Source of the DNA: Nageia nagi | Lineage: Eukaryota > Pinophyta | Direction of reading: 5' to 3' | DNA: 64,000 nucleotides | Assembly: GCA_050084985.1 (NCBI GenBank) | Contig: JBITNC010000001.1 | Span: 4,030,001 to 4,094,000 of the forward strand | Shown: piece after piece, positions 9,663 through 22,400 of the stretch | Position numbering within the stretch: position 1 is the stretch's first letter | Layout: the number at the start of each line of letters is the position of its first letter | The notes under the pieces: generated by a model | Told to the model about the DNA's origin: nothing | What the model saw: the letters and a program-made list of their open reading frames with translations, nothing else | Database searches by the model: none | Made by a program: the position numbers and the translations under genes

Positions 9663-10766
9663 TGCATTTGGGATGCAACATTTTCAATTTATTTTATTTT
9701 GCATAATTACATTTTAATTTGGACATCAAAACATTATTCATTTTGAAATAGCCTCGTGATGGATGAAGATTTGCTACCACAAGTGTTGGATCTAATCTTT
9801 TATTGCCATGTGGCATGTTTTTATTGGACCATTGTTAATTAGAGTTAATTTAGATGAATTTCATTTAAATTTGCATTAGGGTTAGGGTTTTCTTCCAAAA
9901 ACTATAAATACCCCTAGAGGGTTCATTTTGAAAGGAGGATGATCATTTGCCCAAGAGCGGAAAGTATTGCAATTTTGTTTTAGAATTTGGCGACTCTTGT
10001 AAGTGAATGTTGTGCATGATTTAATGAAATTAGGACTTGTTTCACTTAATGGGATTGTAGGCTCGAGTAATTTTACTTGGTGTTTGCTTATGATTAGTGT
10101 ATGACTTGTGTGCATTTCTCGCAAGCGTATGCTTTTTAGAAGGCTGAATGATTATCTTATGAAGTTGTATGACTACCATTTGATGAACATCGTCTACTCT
10201 TTCACATGTAATGGGTGTATGCTGATGAATTCCTTTCTATGTCATTTGGCTTGAGAGGTTGCTCACACTATTGTCATTGACAACATTGCTATAGGCTCCT
10301 TCTACACACAATTTGGACTTAGTCATCTGTGGTAGGATTGGATACGTGGGTATACGTTTCATAATTAACCCGGGAAGGAAATGACTTAGCCACTACCCCA
10401 TGGGTGAACTTGCTCTTGAACGAACTCTTATTGCGTGCCATCATCCCCATTTTACTCTTTCTTCTTCCTTTACCTTGTTATTTATTTATTTATTTTTTAT
10501 GATCAAAAGTCTATCCTTCTAGTCGGTGCAAGACAGCTCCAGTTTCCACAGTATAACGTGGTTAATAGTTGTTGTCTCTCCTTCCACTGAGCATTCCAAG
10601 TATAGCTACTATCACCCTCGTAGAAGATGTCTCACAATACTAGGAACCTTGGGGTAACCATTCCTTATAAGCGGATGTTAGTAACACAACCTCAATCACA
10701 TGTTGGATGCCCTTTCTTGTTATCACCTAGGTGGTCTTCATAAGGGGAAGGAAAAACATCCTAACA
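9663..10766 (+). repeat. LTR of the older element, + orientation (inverted partner at 17785-18886)
   Basis: 1104 bp, starting TGCATTTGGGATGC and ending ACATCCTAACA. A diverged copy of 1102 bp lies on the opposite strand at 17785-18886. Matching blocks include the start after a purine tract, tgatggatgaagatttgct, the attagggttaggg block with TATA box, ccttggggtaacca, and the same ACA end. The boundaries rest on this comparison. Confidence 0.7.
9902..9910 (+). promoter_or_regulatory. TATA box in the older LTR
   Basis: CTATAAATA followed by cccctagagg. The inverted copy has ctatttatacccc at the equivalent place (about 18683-18695), which supports it as the LTR promoter. Confidence 0.5.
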
Positions 10767-11227
10767 GATCCAATAGTTTCTCAATTTTGTAGTTTCTAAA
10801 TTTGCTTGTACCCTAGGAGTGGGCAAAGTTGGACCTTGAACATTTGACTACCATGATTATTTTGATTGTGTTGCAAGAAAAGTTGGTGTTCTTCTTCCAT
10901 ATCAGTAGCTTTGAAAAATTCTTCAAACAAAATTGGATGAGATGAAGCCATGAAGCCCTAAGTTTAAATCTAAGGTTTGACAACGTGTTGGATCAGATAG
11001 TATCTTTTTGAATTTAGATGATTTTTTACAAGGCTATTTTTTAAAATGCCAAGTTCACTAAGAGAAACTAGGGTTTGGGCAAGGTTTGATGGTGGTTAGG
11101 GTTTATTGGATCGAAGAAAAATATTGAAAAATCTAGGGTTTTGGCCTAAAACATTTTTAGTAGTTGTGTTCACCAAAAACCTAGGGTGTTTGGCAAAAAA
11201 GAATACAACTAGTTGGCTTCACAAATT
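10767..11227. other. Non-coding, probably ATG1 intron
   Basis: AT-rich sequence with no coding signal or repeat structure that I can name. It lies between the older LTR and the first copy of a dispersed LTR-like repeat. Confidence 0.5.
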
Positions 11228-12059
11228 TGTAGACAAAAAAATAATGAGCAATGTAGTAAAACATGCACACTTATTTGCTTACAAAATGAAAATAGCACAA
11301 TGTTGTATATGATCTAACAATGGGGATTATGCAAATTCACAATTTCACAAGAGGAGATATATAGAAGAATTATTTGGAGGGTGGAGGATTGAAGGTTTGC
11401 TAACATATAACTTATAATCTTGGAGGGCAAACCCTAGTTGCAACCATATGACAGATCTAGATAATTTTGGAAATAATTTTGAAGATCATAATTTTAGTGA
11501 TGATTTGCTTCAGATGATGCTAGACCATATGCAACATTTCGGAATAACCAAGTTCAACCTGAGGGTTGTTGAGATTCATAACAAAATGTTCACATTACTG
11601 GCTTGTGATGCTAGAGTGCTAGGTATTTTGGGCCCTGGAGCCACTAGACGTTTTAGGATTGGATGCTAGAACACTAGGTGTTTTGAGATTGGCTCTTTTT
11701 TTTTTAATATGCATTTCAAGTATTCAGCGTTTTTGATGCTTTTAATGATTCAGCTGCAATAACAGAAGATGATATTGTGTTATTCTTACTTTTTCTTGCT
11801 GATCTTTATCATGATAATTCCTAACATCTTCTATGATGAAATGAACACTTGGGCCTGCTTTATATAGGTTTGCAAATTTGTTTTGAGTTCACCTAGACAG
11901 ACGAACTTAGAATATTGTGCATAGAAGATATGCTAGTTACAGAAATTCACTTAAGCTTGATTTACCCAAAGTGAATCCAATTTGAAATTTTGCATTAATA
12001 AAGTAAATCACTTAAATAATATCATTTTTAGATAATTAATGCAATTTTAAGTGTCTTCA
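11228..12059 (+). repeat. Dispersed LTR-like repeat, copy 1
   Basis: Begins TGTAGACA and ends TGTCTTCA. It is related to 31096-32029 and 44786-45750. Shared blocks are the gaaaatag region after the start, gaagattatttggaggg, a run of 'tgctagaacactaggtgtttt' type phrases, and the end aattttaagtgtct. TG...CA ends suggest a solo LTR, but no target duplication is visible. Confidence 0.55.
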
Positions 12060-13324
12060 GGTGCTTTATCCTGTCATTAGAGATTTTTGGTTTAGTAAAT
12101 GAAATCCAAAAACAAGGAATTGGAGGTAGTATAGATGCCCACAACATAGTAAAGAAAATCATGCATTATTTGTCAAAACATTGACACTGAGTACTTTAGG
12201 ATTGCTGATATATTTGTTCTTAATTCAGGGTACTGTTCTTTGTCATGTTTTAACGTTTTAGCTTATGATTATTATCAATTATGCATCATGACCATGATAA
12301 TAGTTGTATATAATTGAATGGTATTTCTGAAATGAAATGAAGAAAGATTATTTTAGTGTCTGCAGATGACAAAATTAAGTCAACGAGGATTAAATGAAGA
12401 ATATGTTACAACGGACAGTATTTGGATAAGAGGAACCTTAGGGTCAGAGAGAGTTTAGTCGTTAAAACTACAAACTCAACAAACCCAAGTTCAAAATATG
12501 ATAACGTAATCTATAATGGAATCAGTTTTAGTGCTAGAAAATAGTAAAATTCAGGGCGTCTTGAAAGCCTAATGGAAATGCAAGAATCTTTTGATGTTTT
12601 CAACCTATAATTATATATTCACTCCCAAGACTGGTCATTGAAGTTGATTCCTATGGATGATGACTCGATTTATAGATCAGCCACTTTCGTTTTGTCTTAT
12701 TATGGTTTGAATTGATATTTCACTTCTACTTAATTGAATTATGTTGTAAAAAATCACAAACATGCTTTATCAGATTGTCAATTGTATTAAAAAAATTAAA
12801 TGTTAGTTATTGCCTTCACATGGTTGTGGATTCTGAGTTGTGCAACTATGCATGATAAAAGGGCAGGTGAATCCTATTGATTAAGGTGATTAATTTTAAT
12901 TATTGTTGTTCATTTTTTGTTTTTACTTATTTCAGTCATCTCTTAGTCTAATCATCTAGTATAATTTTATTTTTCATTCTACTAAAAGTCACCACTTTGA
13001 AACTGCATCATTTGAAATGAATAATTGTGTAAATTTTTGAATTGCTCTGTTTCATGAGTGTCTAGTGTATAAGTGTTTGTATTATATGTATGCATGTTTG
13101 TTGTTTGATTGCTGTACAAAGGGAAAATGGGTTTTTTATTTGTCAACTCTCTATTGTGTATTTGATATCTCTGGATTTTACTTTTAATTTGCCTTTTTGG
13201 GAAGAATCATCCCTTTTGTGCATATTTAGTAAATCTAAAACATCTTTATGAAGCAAATATAGAGTATTGAAATTGAATAGCAGGGCATATGATCTTACAT
13301 CCTGTGAATTTCAATTCTTTTCAG
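12060..13324. other. ATG1 intron sequence, nothing recognised
   Basis: AT-rich, no open frame, RNA gene or repeat that I can support. It ends with a pyrimidine-rich acceptor (aattcttttcag) before the first visible ATG1 exon. Confidence 0.6.
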
Positions 13325-13406
13325 TTGAAAGATTGACATTTGAGGAGTTTTTCAATCATGAATTCCTTCTCCAGGCAAAGAGGAAAGCCTCTCCACAAGT
13401 AAACAG
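13325..13406 (+). CDS. ATG1: ATG1 exon: end of kinase domain
   Basis: 82 bp between acceptor ttttcag and donor AG|gtagat. It enters with two bases of a codon and leaves with AG, which joins the G of the next exon to make Arg. It encodes the final kinase helix (LTFEEFFNHEFLLQ) and a basic tail. The missing first base of the Val codon must come from an upstream exon outside the recognised sequence. Confidence 0.9.
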
Positions 13407-16400
13407 GTAGATATAAATTTAACCTAATCTTATAATTCTATACAATATATGTTTAATGGGCAAAGTTGAGTGTTGCCTTCCCTCTCTCTGTCTCTGGCAG
13501 TCATGCGTACACAAACATTTCAAAATCTGATTGTATCTAAATATAAACGTTTTTTGTTTAAAATCTCTTTTATATCAAACCTTATAATATAAAGAGATAA
13601 CTCACATGTAATCACCCTTCATAAATTGGTTTCAGAGCTCTGTCCTTTAACAATGTGATGATATGACTGCAATTATAAAGGATTTCTAGCTCCTCCAAAG
13701 ACACTACGAACCCTATTATATGCATAGTTCAGATCTAGTTTCTACCCTAGGGTTTATAGCAGTTGTTAAAAGCTTTAATGAGGCTTTTGACAATGGCATC
13801 AAAACCACTTTCTGATCAATGTTTATACATGGTACCTGGATTCTGTGTGCGAAATCCAATAACTTGGAGATTTCAATTTCAACTATTATTGTATGTGGTT
13901 CCGGTTATAGATAAATACTAACTTACTATGTTCGACTTTGACATTAAATTTGATAGGGTCTGGAAATTCAGCATTAAATTCGATATAGTAAAAACATGCT
14001 AAAATATTATTATTATTGTTTTACAATAATAAAAATTCATCACAACATTAGATATTAAATAAAACATTAATACTTTGAAAATAACACTTTCAAAAAAGTT
14101 ATATTAAAATACAAAAAATTTAATAATACAAAAAATATAACATCAAAATTTGGTGTAAAATTCAATATGTTATTAATTTTTTGGTAAGGGTAAATTTATT
14201 AATGAGGTTTCAAACAAACAGGGCCCCAAAACCTGTATTTACACAAATATAAATATTCAATACATGAGCAATATGGTCCAAATGAAAACCTTTTGCTAAT
14301 CTTCAGGCTCTAGTTGCTTGAGCTACGTTGATTGTCTTTCCTACAGCTATCTTTCACTGTCGTCATTCTTAATCTTGCAGTGCTTCAAGATCTAAGAACG
14401 CATTTTTACATTTGAAACTTCGAATATAATATCTGTGCATTTCAGATTCAGAGTCATTCACTACTTCATACTTCTAATCAATCTTTTCTTCCAAAATATT
14501 ACATTTTTTCCGGGTTGAATTTGGTGTAGATTTATCATCTAGTTTTTTGTTTGATCCTTGCTTTGCAGAGACAGAAGCCTGTAAAGACTTTTGGTTGCGC
14601 TTGTCCAATGAATTCCGCATTCCTGACTTCCTTGAGTGGGATTGGGTCCCCTCCTTCCCAGTGCCTACCGTCTGGGATTTTCTACATGTGGCTGTCTCCT
14701 CTATTCTGCCAATATTTGCTTGTGTGGGTGTGCACCAACCAAGCTGCAGAGAAGAAGATACTTGTTTATTGCCAGAATCGCCACAATGTTGGGACTCTTT
14801 TAGAAGCTTAGACGTCTGACTACTATGAAGCTCAAAAGATTTTGGACCTGCCTCCATCGATATTTCCTTGTCGCTCATATTTTCCTCGTACCCTGGATTT
14901 TGACCGAGGGTTGATCCCCAACCATGTTACAATGGCTTTTCCTACCCAAGGAATTATCAAGTGAATTAGATTGATCCTTGGGGCGGAATTTCTTCGAATG
15001 ACCCAACTTTTGACAAGCCAAACATCGAATAGAGTAATTTTCATATTCGATAGTCTAGATCCATTCCTGCCATGGCGATGAGATTCTGATAGTTTGGGGC
15101 CAAGATGTTGAGGTCTTCATCCAAACTACCATTCTGACTTTACTTTTGTTATTCCATGTGTCAATATTTTCTACAATTCGCTCATCCAAGAACAAAAAAC
15201 ATACGATAGCGTCACCAATTTTGGAAAGAGATCATTCCAGAACTCAAACGACAGGGTATAAAGATTTATCCAAACAGGAAATACTTCAAGCGTTTCAGTC
15301 AACAGATCAAAACCAGGCCTCCATGGTCGCATGTAGACACCTCTTTGTCCAAAATCCATGTGTGCCTATAATTGAAAACCCTATCTCGATATTCTACCTT
15401 GTCAAAGATAACAACAAAAAATTTTGGAGAAACAAAACAACAAATAACTCACATTCCCAACTGTCCATAGCGAATTTCTCAAGAGATCCTTGCTCAGTCT
15501 TTTCCCTTTGATCTTGGAACCACAATTCTTGCTAGATAGTCTGTTCCCTGGGTGAAATCTGAATTAGACAGGTGCACTGTAGGCAGAGGAGCTAGGTCCT
15601 GTTCCTATAAAACAACCTTCTTCCTCTCATCGCTTGCATGGTGTCTGTAGAAATTTTTTCCTACATCTGAACGCTTGTGTCCTTGCTCTTCTTTCGACTC
15701 GATTACGAAGAATTGAATCTTGACTCCTAGGGCTTCCGTATTCTTCCCTAGAGTTTGCACGGATAAAATTGCGCTTCCTTCCATATCCTCTAAATTTTCC
15801 CCAAATTCAAAATAATATTATTGTTTTCTGTATAAAAGATATTTTAATTAAAATTTGTATTTGTTTATTATTTAAAAAATTAATATTTATAAATTGTATA
15901 TTTGAATTCATTTAAAAAACTTTTAATATTTAATAATAAAAATACGATATTATGATTAATAATTTTTTAAATAAAAATAGTATTAAAATTTATATTAAGA
16001 ATTTAAAAACGTTTTAAGAAACGAAAAAAAATAAATTTAAAAATAAAATAGCAAATAAAACCCTAGCAGCCATGGCTAGGGCAGCGTTGGCCAGGGCCAT
16101 GATGGCCAATTAGTTTTTTTTTTTTTAATTTCTTTTTCAACGAATTAATCATTTTTTTCACCGATTTTAGTTGGATGCCCTTCAAATTTGTTGAATTTCG
16201 AATCTAATGCTTCAAATTTGACGAATTTTGTATAAAGATATTTACTAGCAAGAATGATATTCATTCAATTTTAAAGAAACAAGAAAACAATTCAATGTTT
16301 GACATCTCTCCATTGACATTCAATATACTTATATAACAATTACTAGCAGAAATAATGCTGCAAATACAGTGGCGTCATGGGAGGCAATACCGGAAACTTG

Positions 16401-19400
16401 AAAAAGTTAAATAAACATAATGGCATAAAATCTAGCAAGGGCAACAACGGCACAAGAAATGTTCTACAAAGGGAAGATGAGGTTGAAACCGAATCAATAT
16501 AACAACCCCATAATATTAAAACATGCTTTATTGGAATATAGGTCCTCTCATTCATCCGTGCACAAGGGTTAGGAAAGATAAAAACTTCAAGCATTCATTA
16601 CAATCATAATTTGTAGAAAAATAAAATGAGAATGATATTTAATTAGTTTCATGCCAAAGGAGAGAGCTCTCCTTTCTTTTATGTGCTTATATATATTTAT
16701 GCAATCATGTTAGCCAAAGTAGGTGGCTTTTGATCTTTCGTTTCTTTCATACAAATATTAGTCATGTGACTCTTCATCTTATATGAAATGCAGGAGAACT
16801 TCTGCCACTTCTGATACTATCCTCCCCCATTGTCCATTGGATGTTATTGTCCGCAAAATAAAAAACAATATAATCAGTTAAATAATAATAATGATCAATA
16901 ACTATAATTATGGCCCGCATGTTTTAATATTGGGTGGTGACCATGCACTCATTAAATATTGGAGACTTAATGTCTTAAGGAATATGACAAGCCTCAAAAT
17001 AGTCCCACCAATTTTTTATTGGTTGGAGTGACATCACTCCAAAAGCTGGCAGTTTTATTGAATAATGGGGTGAGGCTTTCCAAAGAATATAGGCTAATAA
17101 TATTTGACAATATCTGGGAAGAGCCCCGTGTAATATGTGTAGCAGCCTTTGGTTAAGATAGATGACAAGTAAAACTTTGGTCAATCTAGACCATTGAAAT
17201 TCTTTAAGGCTGACAAACACTCTAGAGTCTACAAGGATATAAGCTTCTACAAAGCTTAGCTCACACTTAATTTGGTGCCATGTATGCCAAGTGATGTAAT
17301 CCCATTAGAACTTAAACGGGTATACTGCACATTGCAAGTTGCACGCCTGATTTGGGACCGTTTAATCTTGAACAAATATGGGAACAGCCTTCAAATGATT
17401 TTCTGTTAGTTCACGAGCTTGCCATGCATCTTTCATGATGTCAATGACATTAAGGTAACTAGCGGACTTCATGTTTATAAGTGACAAGATTATGATCTCA
17501 TCTTGGTTGGTTGCGACTGTTGAAAAGCTTTTCAATGACACTACTCGGACGTCATATTGGTAATATGGGCAACAATGCACTTAACGTTTCAGCTTGTAGT
17601 TGGAAACATTCGGTAGACTAGGGGCCACAACATCAAACAAAATTCCACCACCCTTCATAGCTTATGAAACTGGAACTTGGCATATTGCATTCTATACACT
17701 TTGCATGTGTACAACCTGATTATGTCCTATGTGTTCATGTGGACCAAATACCAATAGCTGCAAGGGGAAGACCTGAATGGGAGTTGTTGGGTGGTTTTTC
17801 TTTTCTACCCTAAAAGGTTGAGAAAAACACCAACACCTCAGGTGGAAGGGCGTTACCCCTTCCCGCTATGGGGATTGGTTACCCCAAAGGTCACTCCTCT
17901 TTATGTTGCGAGAGTAGAACTCATGGAGCGGTTGAGATGTTTGAAGTTGCCACCAACATGAATATCATGTGTGGATCAAGGGACTTAGATTTATACCTAT
18001 GGTTCAACAATGCTGTTCCAAAAAAATGCTAAAAGAAATAAATGGTTGCGAAAGCCGTGCAAAGAAAATGTAAATTAAAATGAAAAAGTGGCGGAGAGAT
18101 AGTGGGTACAAGGATGTGACTAATATGCATGCGTACTCATGGGCTTGGATAAGGCCTTATAAGTTGATTTATTTGGGCTCGGTGTAGGTTCCACATACCC
18201 TAGATCCGTCCCACTAGCCAACAACACAAATGGTCTAGTGGAAAGAGCGTGAAGTTGTGGCAAAGATGGTGAAGGATGGGATGGAGGTAATCTTTGGTGA
18301 TTGAGGTGAAGTTCCTACAATGAGCGACATGAACAAAACATTCCAAGATATTCAAGCCTTAATTGCAGATGATAAAGTATTAACAATATGTCATTCAAGC
18401 ACTTCGATAGATATGCAAGCACTCTTTCGTCCACCTTGCTCAAGGTTTACGAAATACATCAAGTGACATGAAACAACACAAAGCGGTAATAGAATCAACT
18501 AGATAGCACTATCATCATTCATTTGTATTCATCATCACAACATAAGGGCATATGAAAATAGTCAAATACAAATACACAAGATCAACAATTTTAAAAAAAG
18601 TTTTTATGTATTAGCATGCAAAGTTCTTTCCAAAATTGTCAAATATCTAACCCCTTACAAATGAGCCCATAAGGGGTATAAATAGTTTTTTTGGCAAACC
18701 TAAGTGTTTCCCTAACCCTAATTGCGTGTATCGAGAAAATAAAACTTGGTCCAATAACAAGATGGTGTTACAAGATCCCTTCCAAACTTGTGGGAGCAAA
18801 TCCTCATCCATCATAAGTTTGGGAATAAAACAATAAAAAAATATTTTGTGAAAATTAATGACTATGATGGTGGCCCCAAGGCCGCAACTCTATCTTCAAA
18901 GTCCTCGTCCAAGAACTTGGATGTGAACTCCAACCCGTGTATCATCTTCGAGGTCCCGACAATGTTCCTTGCTATGCAACGCTCAACCTTGTTGATCATC
19001 CTTTGCATCTCAATCTTCCAAGCATGGGCCCTCAACATGTGTTTAAGATGGCTTTCAGTCTGGTATGTGTTGATATCCTCGGTCTTGAATAGGCTTTGAA
19101 GTAGATGTCTCACTTCCATGACTACCAGGTTCGTCTCTTTGATGTTGGTGTCCTCTTCAAGAAACCTAACCTTAAAATCCATTTGTTCCAAGCTTGAGTT
19201 GGCTTTCTCATTAATCTTTGTGACCTCCTTACTCACTTCTTGAAAGCGAGAAGCCATCTGCTGCACCACCCCTAAATAAAACCAATAATCGTCACAAAAA
19301 TTGGCATCCTTTAGTCTCTGGTCCTGAGTCATTTGGAATCTCTCAACGATGGGCCTCCAAGACTCTAATCTCCTAAGGAAACTGACCCCATTGGCCACAA

Positions 19401-22400
19401 TATCTTTTAACTTCTGCTTCTCAATTGAGATCATTTGCAAGGCGTCTATGAACTGTGCCACCATTGCGAATATATCCTCAGTCATCTCTTGCTTCACAAC
19501 AACCCATCCCCTCCTTTAAAGGTTTCAGCTTCTTGAGCTCCTCAGGGTTTACCTTTGCAGACTCTATCTCTCTAGTCAATCTCCTTTGGGCAACTAATTC
19601 CTTCTTGAGCTTTTGATCTCTTTCTCCTTTTGCAGCCCGTCCTTGGCAATTGTGTTTTTTTGTGGCTATGATCGCATGCTTCCTACCAGCTATGCCAATG
19701 GGATCTGTATTGATAATCTGATTTATCTGTTTGAGGTCCCTAGGTCGTTGTGGGTTGTTCTTATCCATGTACACTATCTTGATATGAACTATGTTATCAA
19801 CCAGGTGTACATATGTTTGACTTTGCTTTGGATGAGTGGAATTTTCTCCAACTTGGTCATTGACCTCATCAATTCCAAACTACTCCCCAATGTCCATATT
19901 GAAGATGTTAAGGCACTTGTCCATATCTACACCCCACTCATCATTTGGTGACGGCTGGTGGGTCTCGACGATTGGCTCTTGATTGATGGTGACATTCTTC
20001 TTGGGCCTTTTCGAAGACCTTGCCTCTTCTTCTACATTCTCCTCGGGTACCGCTAATGATCGAGATTGAGATGTTCTTTTTAGTTGGACTCTTCTAGGTA
20101 TTGATTCAGAGGTTGGGCTCTTCCCCTTCCTTTGAGATGTAGAAGGCTTTGAAGAGAAAGGCTTCCGAACTACCTCCAAAATTCTCAAAGATTCCTCCTC
20201 TTGAGCATCTAGGATTTGAATATGTTGACTAACATTCACCTCATGTTTGCCTTCTTCCCTTTGTTCTTCTCCTTGGCTATCATCTGGTTTGTACAAAGGG
20301 CTAGATGATGAGGAACCAGATGGTGGGATGATTGTAGATGGGCGTTGAGTCGGCCCTCTAGGTGGTCTTTGTGAAGGTGATGGATCTTTCTCTTTGTTTC
20401 TAACACACCTCGTGACCTTGTTGGTTGCCACATTCTCCAGCTCTCTCATATCATGTTCATCTATGGTCACTCTCACTTGCTCAACCATTGTCTCAATTGG
20501 ATTCTTGCCATGCATTGAAGCATATTGGCCAACATGTTCTTCATTCATCGAGGGGAATTGTGTAACTCTGGATGTAGATTCTTGTGGTCTCTTCCCTCTT
20601 GGCTGTGACAACCTCTTGTCAATAGTGGCCTCGACATTCTATTGTTGCTTCTGAGCCTCCTCTTGCATCCTAGCACAAATTTTTCTCATCTCCACCTCAC
20701 GTTCTTGAATAGCTCCTCATCTCCAAGTGACTTATGCTCATAAGCCCTTTTTTGTTCCTTTGTGTAGAAGCCATGAATCTTATGCTCTGAGTCATAGTGG
20801 TCTGTGGCGGTCATCTTCTTGAAGTGGAATCTATGCAACTCCTCTTTCATTGAATCCACGTATGCCCAAGTTTTGCATTGATACTCTCCCACTATGATCA
20901 ACAAATTTGAGGTGGCCAATTTCTTGTGCCAAATGTGCTCATGTAAGTAGGCCAACTGCCTCATCATCTTCATCAAGAGCAATTTGTTGCTAACATATCT
21001 GGGTAGTTGATATGGCTCCATGATTGACCCATAATTCCTGATATAGGAATAGTGTTGGTGATGGATGAAGAAGTCTCCATGCTTCCTTAATGCATCCTGA
21101 GCTGAGTTTGAGATCCTGGTCACTGTAATTTCTCCCTTCAACTCTTTGTAGATCTCATACTCCCATCCATCATTTCTCATGAAGAAACTATCTCACCTTC
21201 TTTCAACCTTCCACTTGGGGTAGCATTTCCAAATGGCATATGTTCCTTTATCGATCCATGTTACCTCCCCTTGAGCCGTGGGTTTATACTTACCATGAAG
21301 CAACAAGTACACCAAGTATGAATTGAGGTAGAATTTGCGTAAAGTGCCCATAGATGACAATTGTTCTGCAAGCGTATCACTCAATACATTACTCCATTTA
21401 ATATTCCTTCCCCTCATCATCTCGACGATGAAGCCAAAGAACTCCTTCGTGAACTTAGAGCCATCTTCTTTTCCGAGGATTCTTGACAACATCAAGATCA
21501 TCAACTCCATTGTAGGGTAGAAGTTGTTGCGAGGAGCATTGATGAGAGCATTTCCTTTGAGGCCATGATGATGATTGCTTTGTTGGTCCCATGGTAACAA
21601 GCAAGTGACTCTACTTCACTGTACACGAAACTCCCTTCCGTCATCCATTGGAATGCCTTTTTGATGGCCTCGGGGCTGAAGTCAATGATGACATGCCCTT
21701 TGATGTCCCGAAGCACCCTCTCACCCATCTTCCAATGTTGGCTCACTTCTATGCACAATTCTGGGAAAGGGGCTATGAATAGGACGAACGTGGCGGTGGA
21801 GAGACCTAAGAATAACACAACATTTTGTTTCAATATGCTGATCTCCACATTGGGTATCTTCTCCCTCATTTGCATGGAATCTAACTTCTGCCAATCTGTA
21901 TCTCTGATAGTGGCAAATCCATTCTTTGAAAATCTGGCTCCTTATGGTAGGGGCTCTCGCCTCTCACATATCAAGAGAGGACAGTCTTGTCTCATTGTCT
22001 CCAAATCCCTTGCAATTTCTCTAGCCATAATACTCTTCGAACTAGTCATCTTGGCCAAACGAGTGATGAGTGTCTCCGAAAGTGATGCATGAGTCCTTCA
22101 AGGGTGAAACTACTGCAACGTTGCTCTTGTCTTGCCTCCAAACCTCTTGCGTAAGTCTAGAATGGTGATGGAATGAACTCGAAACTTTAAAAATGTCTTC
22201 CTTCTACAATTCTGATGCAAAAGATGAAGACGAGAGTGATTTGAATTTGATAAAAATGAAGCCTCAAGCTTGTATTTATAGGCAAATTAGGTCATCTTGA
22301 AACCTTAGTTGACCATGCATGTTGAACAATTTGGCCATGTGTGCCAGCTTGGAATTTAAAGTATTGCCACCAGAAACTGGACATGAGGGTGAGCAAGAGA

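Noticed and set aside
14547-14819. + strand open frames over the LINE ORF1 region
   Set aside because: They lie opposite the recognisable - strand ORF1 tail and show no known domain. Treated as shadows.
14177-15800. Target-site duplications around the two LINE fragments
   Set aside because: I compared the flanks of both T-runs with candidate 5' ends and found no convincing match, so none is claimed.
16975-17580. Two - strand open frames in the first long ATG1 intron
   Set aside because: No family recognised, no promoter or splice support, lengths within chance for AT-rich DNA.
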